Part shown: positions 5,516-13,616 of the stretch, piece by piece
How the letters are laid out: the number at the start of each line of letters is the position of its first letter
How positions within the stretch are numbered: the stretch's first letter is position 1
From: a virus
Strand: one strand, 5' to 3'
Virus record (IMG/VR): IMGVR_UViG_3300027852_000127
Coordinates: 1-31,575 of that record
DNA: 31,575 bases
Translations under genes and position numbers: made by a program
Notes under the pieces: model-generated
Told to the model about the DNA's origin: nothing
Databases searched by the model: none
Seen by the model: the letters and a program-made list of their open reading frames with translations, nothing else

Positions 5516-6106
5516 GTGTCAGAATTTACCTTAATTATTGTTGAAAATATTCCTCCCGCTGCTTTACAAGCCATACATCGTGTTATTGGGTTGGAAGGCG
5601 GTTATGTTCATGATGCTGCCGACAGAGGTGGTAAAACTAATTTTGGTATTTCAGACCTACGCGATGGTGTAGCTGATGGCCTAATTGATATTAACCTTGA
5701 CGGCCTTGGTGATATCACCCCCGAAAACCTTACCTACGAACAAGCCGTTAGTATTTACTACAAAGAATACTGGCTAGCGAATCAATGCCACGAACTGCCC
5801 ACTTATATCGCTGTCATGGTGTTTGACGTTGCCGTAAACCAAGGCGGCAAGTTTGCGCGTAAAACCTTACAAGGCGCAGCTGGTGTTAACACCGACGGTA
5901 TTATCGGCGGTAAAACATTAGCCGCAGTAAACCAATGTACTGAATTACAGCTACTGCACGAATATACCCAATTACGAGTATGTCGTTATGCCAGCATAGT
6001 TAAACGTGATGTTACTCAACTTAAGTTTCTCAAAGGTTGGTTGAACCGCGCTTTTGATGTATTGAAAGAGTGCCAAATGATATGGCTATTTGGCGGGCAT
6101 GCCTAA
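5516..6106 (+). CDS. GH108-family phage muramidase (endolysin)
   Basis: A peptidoglycan hydrolase that lyses the host wall at the end of infection. From GTG 5516 it has 196 aa. Glu27 in VIGLEGGYVHDAADRGGKTN is the expected catalytic acid of GH108 N-acetylmuramidases (E-G-G-Y...D-x-G-G-x-T-x-x-G-I-S), and GISDLRDG follows. A second conserved block is AVMVFDVAVNQGG. The C-terminal half (about 115-190) fits the peptidoglycan-binding helical part. There is no signal peptide, so a holin should release it. A TTG at 5501 would add 5 residues. The six-codon ORF MFRFGR (5491-5511) ends 4 nt before GTG 5516 and might couple translation. It is the first gene of the late operon. Confidence 0.88.
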   Translation: MSEFTLIIVENIPPAALQAIHRVIGLEGGYVHDAADRGGKTNFGISDLRDGVADGLIDINLDGLGDITPENLTYEQAVSIYYKEYWLANQCHELPTYIAVMVFDVAVNQGGKFARKTLQGAAGVNTDGIIGGKTLAAVNQCTELQLLHEYTQLRVCRYASIVKRDVTQLKFLKGWLNRAFDVLKECQMIWLFGGHA

Positions 6107-6348
6107 TGGGTGCCTTACATTACACCGCTTTTGTATTTCTCATCATGCTCATTATTACTGCCATTATTGGGCAAATAACCGCGTGGGCTGAACGTTCATT
6201 TGACATCGAAACCCAAATTATTGAAGAAGCTCGTGGTCGTCCATCAAATGCTTATTTGTTTATTGCCAGTGCGTTTTTCATCATTGTTTTTGCTATAGAA
6301 GCACTTGCGCTGGTTATCTACTTGCTTGAATTGGCGGGCTGGTTATGA
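6106..6348 (+). CDS. two-TM holin-like membrane protein
   Basis: An 80-aa protein from ATG 6106, which overlaps the muramidase stop as TAATG. In-frame GTG 6070 and ATG 6082 would lengthen it by up to 12 residues but lie inside the muramidase gene. Two membrane spans are clear: residues about 5-28 (YTAFVFLIMLIITAIIGQIT) and 46-76 (YLFIASAFFIIVFAIEALAL), joined by a charged loop with ERSFDIETQIIEEARGR. Position between the endolysin and a second holin-type gene suggests a role in membrane permeabilisation, possibly as holin partner or antiholin. No specific family is recognised. Confidence 0.7.
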   Translation: MGALHYTAFVFLIMLIITAIIGQITAWAERSFDIETQIIEEARGRPSNAYLFIASAFFIIVFAIEALALVIYLLELAGWL

Positions 6349-6584
6349 CCAAAGCAGATGAACGTTTTCAGGAAGGACGTAATAAACGTCTTGGTGCTGA
6401 AGTAAACAAGCAAATGCACAACTTGCCTGTGCAATACAGCTGCATTTACCGTCGTACTGAGCAAGCCAGTCAATATAAGCGCGGTTGGCATTCTGTTAGC
6501 CAAATAGATATTGATGTGGCCATAAAGCTTGCTACCGGCACTGAACAATTCTTATCAACAATTATTAAGGGGACCAACCCATGA
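6345..6584 (+). CDS. 79-aa protein with weak similarity to ribosome modulation factor
   Basis: Overlaps the holin-like gene by ATGA and ends in an overlap with the next gene. It is basic and soluble. The N-terminus MTKADERFQEGRNKRLG and the segment TEQASQYKRGWHSVSQIDID resemble the G-x-x-A-x-x-x-G ... W-x-x-G-W layout of RMF-like small proteins found in phages, but the match is weak and the first glycine/aromatic part is not convincing. The C-terminal 20 residues form a hydrophobic helix (IDVAIKLATGTEQFLSTIIK). Treat it as hypothetical. Its tight packing in the lysis operon makes it a genuine gene. Confidence 0.55.
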   Translation: MTKADERFQEGRNKRLGAEVNKQMHNLPVQYSCIYRRTEQASQYKRGWHSVSQIDIDVAIKLATGTEQFLSTIIKGTNP

Positions 6585-7117
6585 GCATTACTGCCGCATT
6601 AGCTATTGCCAAAGCTACCGGGTTAAGTGATTGGATAACTGAAAAACTAAGCGATTCAGACTCTGGGGCAGCCAAGCTTGCTGGCCGAGTAATTGAGTAC
6701 GCCGCTGACTCTACAGGTTACACCACTATCGATACAGCATTAGAAAAGCTAAAAGCTGATCCCGTTGCTATGCAAGCCTTTAAAGATAAGGTGTTAGGAA
6801 ACGAACACGAGCTTAAAAGGTTAGCCTTTGCTGACAAGCAAAACGCCCGTCAAATGTACCAGGTACATCACAATCAAGCTGACATCATTGCTGACCGTAT
6901 AATGAAGTACAACCCCTTATACATCGGTATGTGCTTAGTTATTCAGGCATGTGCTTTGTATTTTTTACAAGGCAACGCATCACTTTTATCACTCATTACC
7001 TCTATTTTAACCATGGCCATCAAATCGCTTTTTGATGAACGTAAAGAAGTAAACGGTTTTTTCTTTGGTTCAAGCATGGGCAGTAAACAAAAAGACCAAA
7101 ACAAGGACACGTTGTAA
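6581..7117 (+). CDS. GTA_holin_3TM-type phage holin
   Basis: A 178-aa protein. Residues 1-110 are an amphipathic helical region (AALAIAKATGLSDWITEKLS through NARQMYQVHHNQADIIADRI). Two adjacent hydrophobic segments follow at about 110-150 (YNPLYIGMCLVIQACALYFL, ASLLSLITSILTMAIKSLF). The C-terminus FFFGSSMGSKQKDQ matches the F-G-S-S-x-G-S-x-x-K signature of the holin family first described in gene-transfer agents. It would form membrane lesions for endolysin release. It overlaps both neighbours by 1-4 bp, so the lysis genes are translated as one coupled unit. Confidence 0.8.
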   Translation: MSITAALAIAKATGLSDWITEKLSDSDSGAAKLAGRVIEYAADSTGYTTIDTALEKLKADPVAMQAFKDKVLGNEHELKRLAFADKQNARQMYQVHHNQADIIADRIMKYNPLYIGMCLVIQACALYFLQGNASLLSLITSILTMAIKSLFDERKEVNGFFFGSSMGSKQKDQNKDTL

Positions 7118-7344
7118 TGAGCGACCCAATCGATCGTGCAAACGAAATTGCAGAGCAAAACCGAATTCAAGCATTAAAGCAACAACGCAATAATCAAGAG
7201 CAGCCATGCATAGTTGACGGTGTGCGAGTTTGTTTAGACTGCGACTACCCCGTATCGCTAAAACGCATTAAAGCGGTAAATTCGGTGCGCTGTCTTGAAT
7301 GCCAAACACTTGAAGAAATTAGAACAAAACAAGGCCGAGGTTAA
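7117..7344 (+). CDS. TraR/DksA-type C4 zinc-finger protein
   Basis: A 75-aa protein overlapping the holin stop by one base. Residues 1-30 form a charged helix (IDRANEIAEQNRIQALKQQR). The zinc finger uses Cys39, Cys42, Cys59 and Cys62 (VCLDC ... RCLEC), with the I-x-x-x-R-x-x-A-V-N-S-V-R-C spacing typical of TraR/DksA. TraR-like proteins enter the RNA polymerase secondary channel and mimic DksA/ppGpp effects on host promoters. The N-terminal helix has the acidic D-I-D-R-A-N-E-I-A pattern expected at the channel tip. A late-operon TraR homologue is common in Mu-like phages. Its targets are not known from sequence. Confidence 0.85.
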   Translation: MSDPIDRANEIAEQNRIQALKQQRNNQEQPCIVDGVRVCLDCDYPVSLKRIKAVNSVRCLECQTLEEIRTKQGRG

Positions 7345-7347
7345 GCC

Positions 7348-7707
7348 ATGGAATTTATCAACGAATACTTCAAAGTCATTCAATTTCTACTGTGGGCCAT
7401 TTTTGCCATTGTTGTTTTTGTGCTTACCGCCACGTTTCCAAAGAAGAAAGACCATGCTGAGCTAAAAGATCGCGTAAAAACCATTGAAGACACCTATAAC
7501 ACGTCTGTAGCTCATACCCAGCTTGAAACAAAGGTAACAACGATACAGGCGCAAATTAAAAGCATTCCATCCAATGAAACTATTCATGGCCTTGAAAAAG
7601 AAATGGGCGAAATGAAAGGCAGTGTTGACGGCATGAAGGACCTACTTAAAAACATCAATAACCACGTAAATATGCTCGTTGAAAACGAAATTAAAGGAAG
7701 CAAATAA
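7348..7707 (+). CDS. DUF2730-like membrane-anchored coiled-coil protein
   Basis: A 119-aa protein with one N-terminal membrane span (residues about 9-30, VIQFLLWAIFAIVVFVLTAT), a basic stop-transfer KKKD and then about 80 residues of coiled coil with heptads (LKDRVKTIEDTYNTSVAHTQ, LEKEMGEMKGSVDGMKDLLK). This is the architecture of DUF2730 proteins of Mu-like phages. By layout and place it may be an Rz-like spanin or holin accessory protein, but no outer-membrane partner (Rz1) gene is visible inside or beside it. It starts 4 nt after the zinc-finger gene and overlaps the next by one base. Confidence 0.65.
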   Translation: MEFINEYFKVIQFLLWAIFAIVVFVLTATFPKKKDHAELKDRVKTIEDTYNTSVAHTQLETKVTTIQAQIKSIPSNETIHGLEKEMGEMKGSVDGMKDLLKNINNHVNMLVENEIKGSK

Positions 7708-7994
7708 TGGCACTTCAAAACATTCAAAATCAGCATCATCGCCTGTCAATTTTACGGGCTTTAGAAGCGCTTGGTTACAAAAGTAACGACAGCATGATCC
7801 AAGACTCTTGTGCCGCTTTTCACAACGTAATGAGCCGTGACCAGGTACGCACAAACTTAGGCTGGCTAGCCGAGCAAGGTTTAGTGTCTATCGAAAAAGT
7901 AGGCGACATTATGAATGCCACTTTGCTTAGTCGTGGGCAAGACGTAGCACAAGGCCGAAGCTTTGTAGATGGCGTTAAACGCCCAAGAGCATAA
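7707..7994 (+). CDS. VpaChn25_0724-family phage winged-helix protein
   Basis: A 95-aa protein with a winged-helix fold: helices in ILRALEALGYKSNDSMIQDS and MSRDQVRTNLGWLAEQGLVS, wing in IEKVGDIMNATLLSRGQDVA. The end, GQDVAQGRSFVDGVKRPRA, matches the G-x-D-V-A-x-G-R-x-x-V-x-G-V-K-R-P signature I associate with this Mu-phage family. Members occur just upstream of the terminase genes. A DNA-binding role in packaging or late regulation is likely but unproven. Confidence 0.75.
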   Translation: MALQNIQNQHHRLSILRALEALGYKSNDSMIQDSCAAFHNVMSRDQVRTNLGWLAEQGLVSIEKVGDIMNATLLSRGQDVAQGRSFVDGVKRPRA

Positions 7995-8006
7995 CGGAGC
8001 TGAATC

Positions 8007-8273
8007 ATGACTAATAAAGTAAAGCCTTATAACGCGGCTGAAAAACGAATGGTGTCTGCATTTGCTCGCTTCATTGTGTTAGCAGAAATTGAAAAGCAAT
8101 GCATAAAGCCGGCTTTTGAAGAAGCTAACCCAGGAGAAGCCTTTGTTGCTGAAAGTTGGGTTAATAAAGTGTTTGAAAGTGACCCTGAAGCCAAGCGCGC
8201 TTTAGCCGCTATACGTCGTGAAGTGCCTAAAATCCGTAAAGGCTATCTGCAACAACTGGGTGCCAAATCATGA
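8007..8273 (+). CDS. small helical phage protein, 88 aa
   Basis: Starts 12 nt after the winged-helix gene with GGAG upstream and overlaps the next start by ATGA. It is predicted all-helical and basic (YNAAEKRMVSAFARFIVLAE, KRALAAIRREVPKIRKGYLQ). No family is recognised. Its position immediately before the gp27-like gene suggests a packaging-linked or regulatory role; nothing more specific can be said. Confidence 0.65.
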   Translation: MTNKVKPYNAAEKRMVSAFARFIVLAEIEKQCIKPAFEEANPGEAFVAESWVNKVFESDPEAKRALAAIRREVPKIRKGYLQQLGAKS

Positions 8274-8842
8274 GCAATGTAAAAAAGCGTGGCAAGGCGT
8301 CTAAAATCGATTTGCTGCCACCAAAATTAAAAGCCGAACTCGATACTTTACTTCGTGATAAAAGCCACACACAGGCCGATATACTTGCCGCAATTAACGA
8401 GCTTATTGAACAAGCTGGCCTTGCCGAGCAAAAAATAAGTAAATCAGGTTTAAGCCGTTATAGCGTTGAAATGGAAACCGTTGGCCAAGAAATTCGCGCT
8501 ATGCGTGAGTCAACCGAAATGTGGGTGGCGCAATTTGGCAGTAAGCCAACGGGTGAAACCACGCAGCTGCTACTTGAAATGTTGAAAACCCAGCACTTTA
8601 AATTGCTGATGAATGCCAATGCAGATCCTGAAAGTTTACTTGATGCTAAAACCATCTACACCTTAGCAAGAACATTAAAAAACTTAGAAGATGCGGCTTC
8701 AGCGAATATGAAGCGAGAGAAAGAAGCGCGCAAAGTCTTTGCAGAAGAAATGGCTGAAAAAGTCGATTCAACCGCTAAGCAAGCTGGTTTAACAACCGAT
8801 GGCGCAAACTTAATTAAGCAACAAATTTTAGGTCTTGCCTAA
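8270..8842 (+). CDS. DUF3486 protein (Mu gp27-like), probable terminase small subunit
   Basis: A 190-aa protein. The N-terminus KRGKASKIDLLPPKLKAELD is the R-G-x-x-S-x-I-x-x-L-P signature of DUF3486. Residues 30-75 make an HTH-like unit (HTQADILAAINELIEQAGLA, ISKSGLSRYSVEME) and 75-190 a long helical oligomerisation region (TVGQEIRAMRESTEMWV). In Mu-like phages this gene directly precedes the large terminase gp28 and is taken as the DNA-recognition subunit. It overlaps gp28 by one base (TAATG), so the two subunits are coupled. Confidence 0.85.
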   Translation: MSNVKKRGKASKIDLLPPKLKAELDTLLRDKSHTQADILAAINELIEQAGLAEQKISKSGLSRYSVEMETVGQEIRAMRESTEMWVAQFGSKPTGETTQLLLEMLKTQHFKLLMNANADPESLLDAKTIYTLARTLKNLEDAASANMKREKEARKVFAEEMAEKVDSTAKQAGLTTDGANLIKQQILGLA

Positions 8843-10470
8843 TGAAATTACCTCCACAGCCTGAAGTAGAGCTAATAAAACCAGAGCTAAAGCTTTCACC
8901 TTACCAGGAAGCGATCAATAGTTGTGACAACATTGAAAAACGCTTTGGCTTACCTGTGTTCATTCCTTTTGATCCCGATGAAGTTTTACTCGGCTATCAA
9001 AAACGTTGGATGGCTGACGACTCCATTCTAAAAATTGCTGAAAAGTCTCGTCGAACTGGTTTAACCTGGGCTGAAGCCGCTGACGCCGTGTTAGAAGCCA
9101 GTAAAAGTAAAGTTGCTTTTGGTACCGACCATTTCTATGTTGGCTCAACCAAAGACATGGCGCGCGAGTTTATTGACGCGTGTGCCATGTGGGCTATGGC
9201 GTTTGATAAAGCTGCAGGTGATATTCAAGAAGAGATATTTGTTGATGAAGGTCAAGCAGGTAAAGAAATCCTTACCTTCACCATCAACTTTGCCAGTGGC
9301 TATAAAATACAGGCGCTTAGCTCTAATCCATCAAACTTACGTGGTATGCAAGGTAACGTCACCATTGACGAAGCGGCCTTTCATGACCGTTTAGCGGAAG
9401 TACTTAAAGCTGCTAGTGCATTGACCATGTGGGGCGCTAAAGTCCGTTTAATTAGCACACATAACGGCACCGACAATTTATTTAATACCCTTATTCAAGA
9501 TAGCCGCGCAGGTAAAAAAGCCTATTCCGTACATCGTATTACCCTTGACGATGCCTGTAACGAAGGGCTTTATAAACGTATCAGCCAAACACGCCGCAAA
9601 GCATGGACTCAAGAAGTTGAGGATATGTGGAAAGCGGCGCTATTAAACCAAACCGCTACCGAAGAAGATGCCTTAGAAGAATATTCATGCGTACCTAAGC
9701 AAGGCGGCGGTGTTTATATCAAACGTGTGCTTGTTGACCAAGCCATGAAAAAAGATATTCCCATCATCAGGTTTACCGCCCCTAAAGACTTTTTGGAATG
9801 GTCAGCCCGACATAAAGAAATTCAAATAAAAGAATGGCAAGACGAATTAAAGCCTCACTTAGCCAAGCTTAATAAAGATTTAAATCATGCCTTTGGTGAA
9901 GATTTTGCCCGCAAAGGTGATTTATCAGTATTTGTGCCCCTGCAGATAAATAAAGACTTAACCAAGCGCGTACCGTTCTTGCTCGAAATGAGCAACCTAA
10001 CTTATGACGCGCAAAAAGAAATACTATTTTATTTATGTGACCGACTACCGCGCTTACAAGGTTTAGCGTTTGATGCTACAGGCAATGGTGGTTACTTAGC
10101 TGAAGCCGCCGCAGAGCGTTACGGCACCGAAATGGTTGAACAAATAATGCTGACTGAACGTTGGTATATGGAATGGATGCCCAAGCTTAAAGCAGAATTT
10201 GAAGATTTAAATTTAGAAATACCACGCCACCAAGATGTACAAGACGATATGGGACAAATAAAAGTTATCAACGGTGTTCCTAAAATTGACAAAGGTAGCT
10301 CCAAAGGCACCGATGGCCGACAACGCCATGGCGATGTAGCTGTAGGTCTTGCTATGGCCGTTAGAGCCAGTTGGATGGACGGCGGCGTTATTGAATTCAC
10401 CCCATTGCCCGATAAAAACCGTGATGAAGACGATGACGATTTTTCTATTAATCAAAAAGGAGCATTCTAG
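8842..10470 (+). CDS. Mu gp28-like large terminase
   Basis: A 542-aa ATPase-nuclease that packages DNA headful-wise into proheads. The ATPase part has a deviant Walker A around residues 68-76 (EKSRRTGLTW, with R-R-T-G-L-T as in the gp28 family) and Walker B at about 173-178 (VTIDEAA, Asp176-Glu177). The coupling region includes IQALSSNPSNLRG and LISTHNGTDN. The nuclease half contains GEDFARKGDLSVFVPL and LAFDATGNGGYLAEAA, in line with the RNase H-like acidic residues of terminases, and an end region with HGDVAVGLAMAV. Length is normal for the family. It is followed after 2 bp by the portal gene. Confidence 0.92.
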   Translation: MKLPPQPEVELIKPELKLSPYQEAINSCDNIEKRFGLPVFIPFDPDEVLLGYQKRWMADDSILKIAEKSRRTGLTWAEAADAVLEASKSKVAFGTDHFYVGSTKDMAREFIDACAMWAMAFDKAAGDIQEEIFVDEGQAGKEILTFTINFASGYKIQALSSNPSNLRGMQGNVTIDEAAFHDRLAEVLKAASALTMWGAKVRLISTHNGTDNLFNTLIQDSRAGKKAYSVHRITLDDACNEGLYKRISQTRRKAWTQEVEDMWKAALLNQTATEEDALEEYSCVPKQGGGVYIKRVLVDQAMKKDIPIIRFTAPKDFLEWSARHKEIQIKEWQDELKPHLAKLNKDLNHAFGEDFARKGDLSVFVPLQINKDLTKRVPFLLEMSNLTYDAQKEILFYLCDRLPRLQGLAFDATGNGGYLAEAAAERYGTEMVEQIMLTERWYMEWMPKLKAEFEDLNLEIPRHQDVQDDMGQIKVINGVPKIDKGSSKGTDGRQRHGDVAVGLAMAVRASWMDGGVIEFTPLPDKNRDEDDDDFSINQKGAF

Positions 10471-10472
10471 TA

Positions 10473-12113
10473 ATGTCTCAATTAGTTGACCAATATGGCC
10501 ACCCACTTCGAAAAGAAGACTTAACCACCCCGCAGACCGACGATGCTAGGTTAGGCCATTTACATAAACATTATGCTGAACACCCAAGTAAGGGCTTATC
10601 CCCTGCTAAATTGGGCGGTATTTTATTACGTGCTGAGCAAGGCGACATTATTGCGCAATGTGAATTGGCCGAAGACATGGAAGAAAAAGACACACATCTG
10701 TTTTCTGAATTACAAAAGCGCCGCTTGTGTATGAAGTCTGTGCCTTGGAAGTTAGTACCGCCGCGTAATGCCAGTGCTGCAGAGTTGCGCGACACTGAAA
10801 TGCTGCAAGAGCTGTTTGAAGACATGCTCTTTTTGCAAGATACCTTTTTCGATATGTCTGACGCTATTTTAAAAGGCTTTTCTCACAGTGAAATAACCTG
10901 GCAACAAGAAGAAAAACTATGGGTACCACATGCAATAGACTTTAAAGATCCTGCTTGGTTTATGGTTAACGCTGATAATCGCAATGAACTCCGCTTACGT
11001 GATAACAGTATCGACGGCGAAGCACTAAATCCCTTCGGCTGGATCCAACATATTCATAAAACAAAATCGGGCTATGTTTCACGTAATGGTTTAGCGCGCG
11101 TATTAGCATGGCCGTACATTTTTAAAAACTTTTCAATTCGTGATTTAGCCGAGTTTAATGAAATCTATGGTTTACCGCTGCGCGTGGGTAAATATTCTAC
11201 GGGTGCCACACCAACCGAAAAGCGCACACTTTTACAGGCCGTTATGGGGATAGGTCATAACGCAGGTGGCATTATTCCTAAAGGCATGGAAATTGAATTT
11301 AATGAAGCCGCCAAAGGTAGTGAAAAACCCTTTGCGTACATGATGGAGTTTATGGAAAAAGCCATGAGCAAAGCCATATTAGGCGGCACGCTTACAAGCC
11401 AAGCAGATGGAAAAAGCTCAACCAATGCTTTGGGTAACGTACACGATGAAGTTCGCGGCGAATTACGCGATAGCGACCTTATTCAAATCGCTAGCACAAC
11501 AACCCGTGACTTAGTGCTGCCTATGTACATGTTCAATGGCAAAAGCTTCTCTAAACCTTCACGTTCGCCAAGATTAGAATTTGACACCACCGAAGCTGAA
11601 GATTTAAAAGAATTCAGTGAATCTTTACCAGGCTTAGTTGGCTTGGGTTTTCAAATACCATTGCGATGGGCACAGGATAAAGTGCAAATACCTGAGCCTA
11701 AAGACGGTGAAACAGTGTTAGGCATGGTCGCCCCAGAAAAAGTTCCGACTAAAGAAATCGATACCTTACCTGGTAAAGATGCACCTAAAGACAAACCAAC
11801 AACCAAAGCGCAAACCAAGCTAAAAAATATGGCCATAACCAAGCTTGTTGCATTAAAAGCTAAAGCTGAAGCGGTGCCAGAAAAAGACACAGCTGAATTG
11901 TTTGCTCAGCAATTGGCCGAAGGTTTTAGCCCTATATTGCAAGGTTTTAATGATGACATTGAAGAGCTGATCAACAACGCAACCTCACTTGAAGAGCTGC
12001 AAACCCAACTTAACGGCATGAATTTGTCCATTGATGAAGCCAGTGAAGTAATGCAGCTGGCACTTGTCGCGGCAGAACTTGGCGGCATGGCAGACGTAGA
12101 GGATGGTGAGTAA
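10473..12113 (+). CDS. DUF935 portal protein (Mu gp29-like)
   Basis: A 546-aa portal that forms the DNA channel at the head vertex. Family traits are an N-terminus with YGHPLRKEDLTTPQTDDARL, then DIIAQCELAEDMEEKDTHLF followed by SELQKRRLCMKSVPWKLVPP, FSHSEITWQQEEKLWVP, and a core with LARVLAWPYIFKNFSIRDLA then EFNEIYGLPLRVGKYSTGAT. A Lys/Pro-rich linker (about 420-455) precedes a helical C-terminal extension of about 90 residues (LFAQQLAEGFSPILQGFNDD). AAGGAG lies about 10 nt before ATG 10473. The stop overlaps the start of a 24-codon ORF that bridges to the MuF gene. Confidence 0.93.
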   Translation: MSQLVDQYGHPLRKEDLTTPQTDDARLGHLHKHYAEHPSKGLSPAKLGGILLRAEQGDIIAQCELAEDMEEKDTHLFSELQKRRLCMKSVPWKLVPPRNASAAELRDTEMLQELFEDMLFLQDTFFDMSDAILKGFSHSEITWQQEEKLWVPHAIDFKDPAWFMVNADNRNELRLRDNSIDGEALNPFGWIQHIHKTKSGYVSRNGLARVLAWPYIFKNFSIRDLAEFNEIYGLPLRVGKYSTGATPTEKRTLLQAVMGIGHNAGGIIPKGMEIEFNEAAKGSEKPFAYMMEFMEKAMSKAILGGTLTSQADGKSSTNALGNVHDEVRGELRDSDLIQIASTTTRDLVLPMYMFNGKSFSKPSRSPRLEFDTTEAEDLKEFSESLPGLVGLGFQIPLRWAQDKVQIPEPKDGETVLGMVAPEKVPTKEIDTLPGKDAPKDKPTTKAQTKLKNMAITKLVALKAKAEAVPEKDTAELFAQQLAEGFSPILQGFNDDIEELINNATSLEELQTQLNGMNLSIDEASEVMQLALVAAELGGMADVEDGE

Positions 12114-12187
12114 TGTTGAGCAAATTTCTTAAACGCTATCAGCGATGGTGCAAGCACATAACTAGTAAGCGAGTAAAAAGTGCCTGA
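12113..12187 (+). CDS. 24-residue basic micro-ORF bridging portal and MuF genes
   Basis: ATG 12113 overlaps the portal stop (TAATG), and the ORF encodes a 24-residue peptide (MLSKFLKRYQRWCKHITSKR plus VKSA) that stops at 12185-12187, just inside the MuF gene, which starts at GTG 12180. Start overlap and basic amphipathic composition suggest that it is translated, either as a tiny protein or to carry ribosomes to the weak GTG start of MuF. There is no comparative evidence, so it is tentative. Confidence 0.35.
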   Translation: MLSKFLKRYQRWCKHITSKRVKSA

Positions 12188-13616
12188 AGTCCGTTATGGT
12201 TCGCTACCGTTTCAAGAGTCGATAGATTTTTTCAGAAATAAACTAAACATTTCTACTGAGCGTTGGAATGATGTTTGGCGAAATGGTCACAACAACGGCT
12301 TTATGATAGCCGGAGCCATGAAGGATGATTTGCTGAATGACTTCAGGAAAATGGTTGATAGCGCCATTAGCGAAGGTAAATCAATCGGCTGGCTGAAAAA
12401 AAACTTTAAAGAAATACGAGCAAAGCATGGTTGGGATCATACAGGTTCAAGTGCCTGGCGTAGTCGTGTAATTTACGACACTAACATGCGACAAAGCTAT
12501 AACGCTGGGCGCTATGAACAGTTGCAGCACTTTGATGTTTGGGAATATCAGCACGGTGATAGTTTGCACCCGCGCGAATTACATTTGTCCTGGCATACAC
12601 TGCGCTTACCCAAAACCGATAAATTTTGGTTAACGCATTTCCCGCAAAATGGTTGGGGCTGTAAATGTAAAGTACGTGGTAGAACAAAAGCATGGTTAGC
12701 ACGCCATGGCCATGTAATCGACTTAGCACCAAAAGATGGTTCATGGGAATGGGTAGACAAAGTAACGGGCGAAGCCCATGTAATACCAAAAGGTATTGAC
12801 CCTGGCTTTGACTATGCCCCACGAAAGCAAGCCGTATCGAAAAATTTAAAACAACTGGCTGATAAAAAAGCAAAACCATTTACGCCACCCCCACGTGTCG
12901 CTAAAACGGCATTTAGTACCGTACCAGGTGCAGATGTGCATAGCTTGAACAAAGTACTAAATGAACTAAAAACAACAAGCGCTGCGCCTGAAATAGCGCT
13001 GCTTGAAAAGTTTTTAACTCAACATGAGACTAAAACGCTCTTTCTTCAACAAAAAGAAATGAACCCCAAAGCGATAGCAGCGACTAAAGTGGTTAATGAT
13101 ATTGAAGCGTATTTAGGCAAGCATCCTCGATACAGCACCATATCGTTATTCACCGACAGAGGCTATTTACGCGCCGAAGGTTTTACCTCAAGCGCATTTG
13201 AACACGTCGTGCTTAAAGGTATTGGTAAGCTTTCAAAGGTTGATTTCAACGAGGTTAAGCATGCGATACAAGCAGGTATACTGCTTAAAGAAGCAAATAA
13301 AAGCGCGCTCACGTTCTCTGAAATACTTAAGCAGCATGGCCTCAATGGCGAAAATGGTGCTATGCTGACAAATTGGATACATGAGATCGGCCATCAAATT
13401 CATTTTAAAGCGGGTTCGCCATACAAGCCTTTATTTAAAACGGCAACGAGTGGCAGTACCATTACTCGTTATGCTCAGCAAAACCATTATGAATGGCATG
13501 CTGAAATGTTTGTTGCTTGGTTGTTGGACCGCAAAGCATTAGCAAACTGGAATGAAGAAATAACGGCCTACATGGACAACTTAGTAAACAATGCAATTAA
13601 CAAAGGTAATAAGTAA
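12180..13616 (+). CDS. MuF head-morphogenesis protein with C-terminal HEIGH zincin-like domain
   Basis: A 478-aa protein from GTG 12180; the first residues PEVRYGSLPFQESIDFFRNK match the usual MuF start. Residues 1-215 are the phage minor head (Mu gpF) domain: DTNMRQSYNAGRYEQLQ, HGDSLHPRELHLSWHTLRLP, FWLTHFPQNGWGCKCKVRGR. A linker rich in Lys/Pro follows. Residues about 270-478 form a separate domain with H401-E-I-G-H405 (WIHEIGHQIHF) and downstream E438/E442 (NHYEWHAEMFVAWLLD), the HExxH+E layout of zinc metallopeptidases. MuF proteins with variable toxic C-termini are a known class of phage polymorphic toxins. The enzyme could also act during head assembly. The 90-aa next gene may be its immunity protein. 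Confidence 0.85.
   Translation: MPEVRYGSLPFQESIDFFRNKLNISTERWNDVWRNGHNNGFMIAGAMKDDLLNDFRKMVDSAISEGKSIGWLKKNFKEIRAKHGWDHTGSSAWRSRVIYDTNMRQSYNAGRYEQLQHFDVWEYQHGDSLHPRELHLSWHTLRLPKTDKFWLTHFPQNGWGCKCKVRGRTKAWLARHGHVIDLAPKDGSWEWVDKVTGEAHVIPKGIDPGFDYAPRKQAVSKNLKQLADKKAKPFTPPPRVAKTAFSTVPGADVHSLNKVLNELKTTSAAPEIALLEKFLTQHETKTLFLQQKEMNPKAIAATKVVNDIEAYLGKHPRYSTISLFTDRGYLRAEGFTSSAFEHVVLKGIGKLSKVDFNEVKHAIQAGILLKEANKSALTFSEILKQHGLNGENGAMLTNWIHEIGHQIHFKAGSPYKPLFKTATSGSTITRYAQQNHYEWHAEMFVAWLLDRKALANWNEEITAYMDNLVNNAINKGNK

Noticed and set aside
7348-7707. Rz/Rz1 spanin pair
   Set aside because: The coiled-coil protein could be Rz-like, but no embedded or adjacent Rz1 lipoprotein frame with a lipobox was found, so a spanin call is not supported.
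12481-12879. Minus-strand ORF of 132 aa inside the MuF gene
   Set aside because: No ribosome site or family resemblance; it lies antisense to the conserved gpF core.
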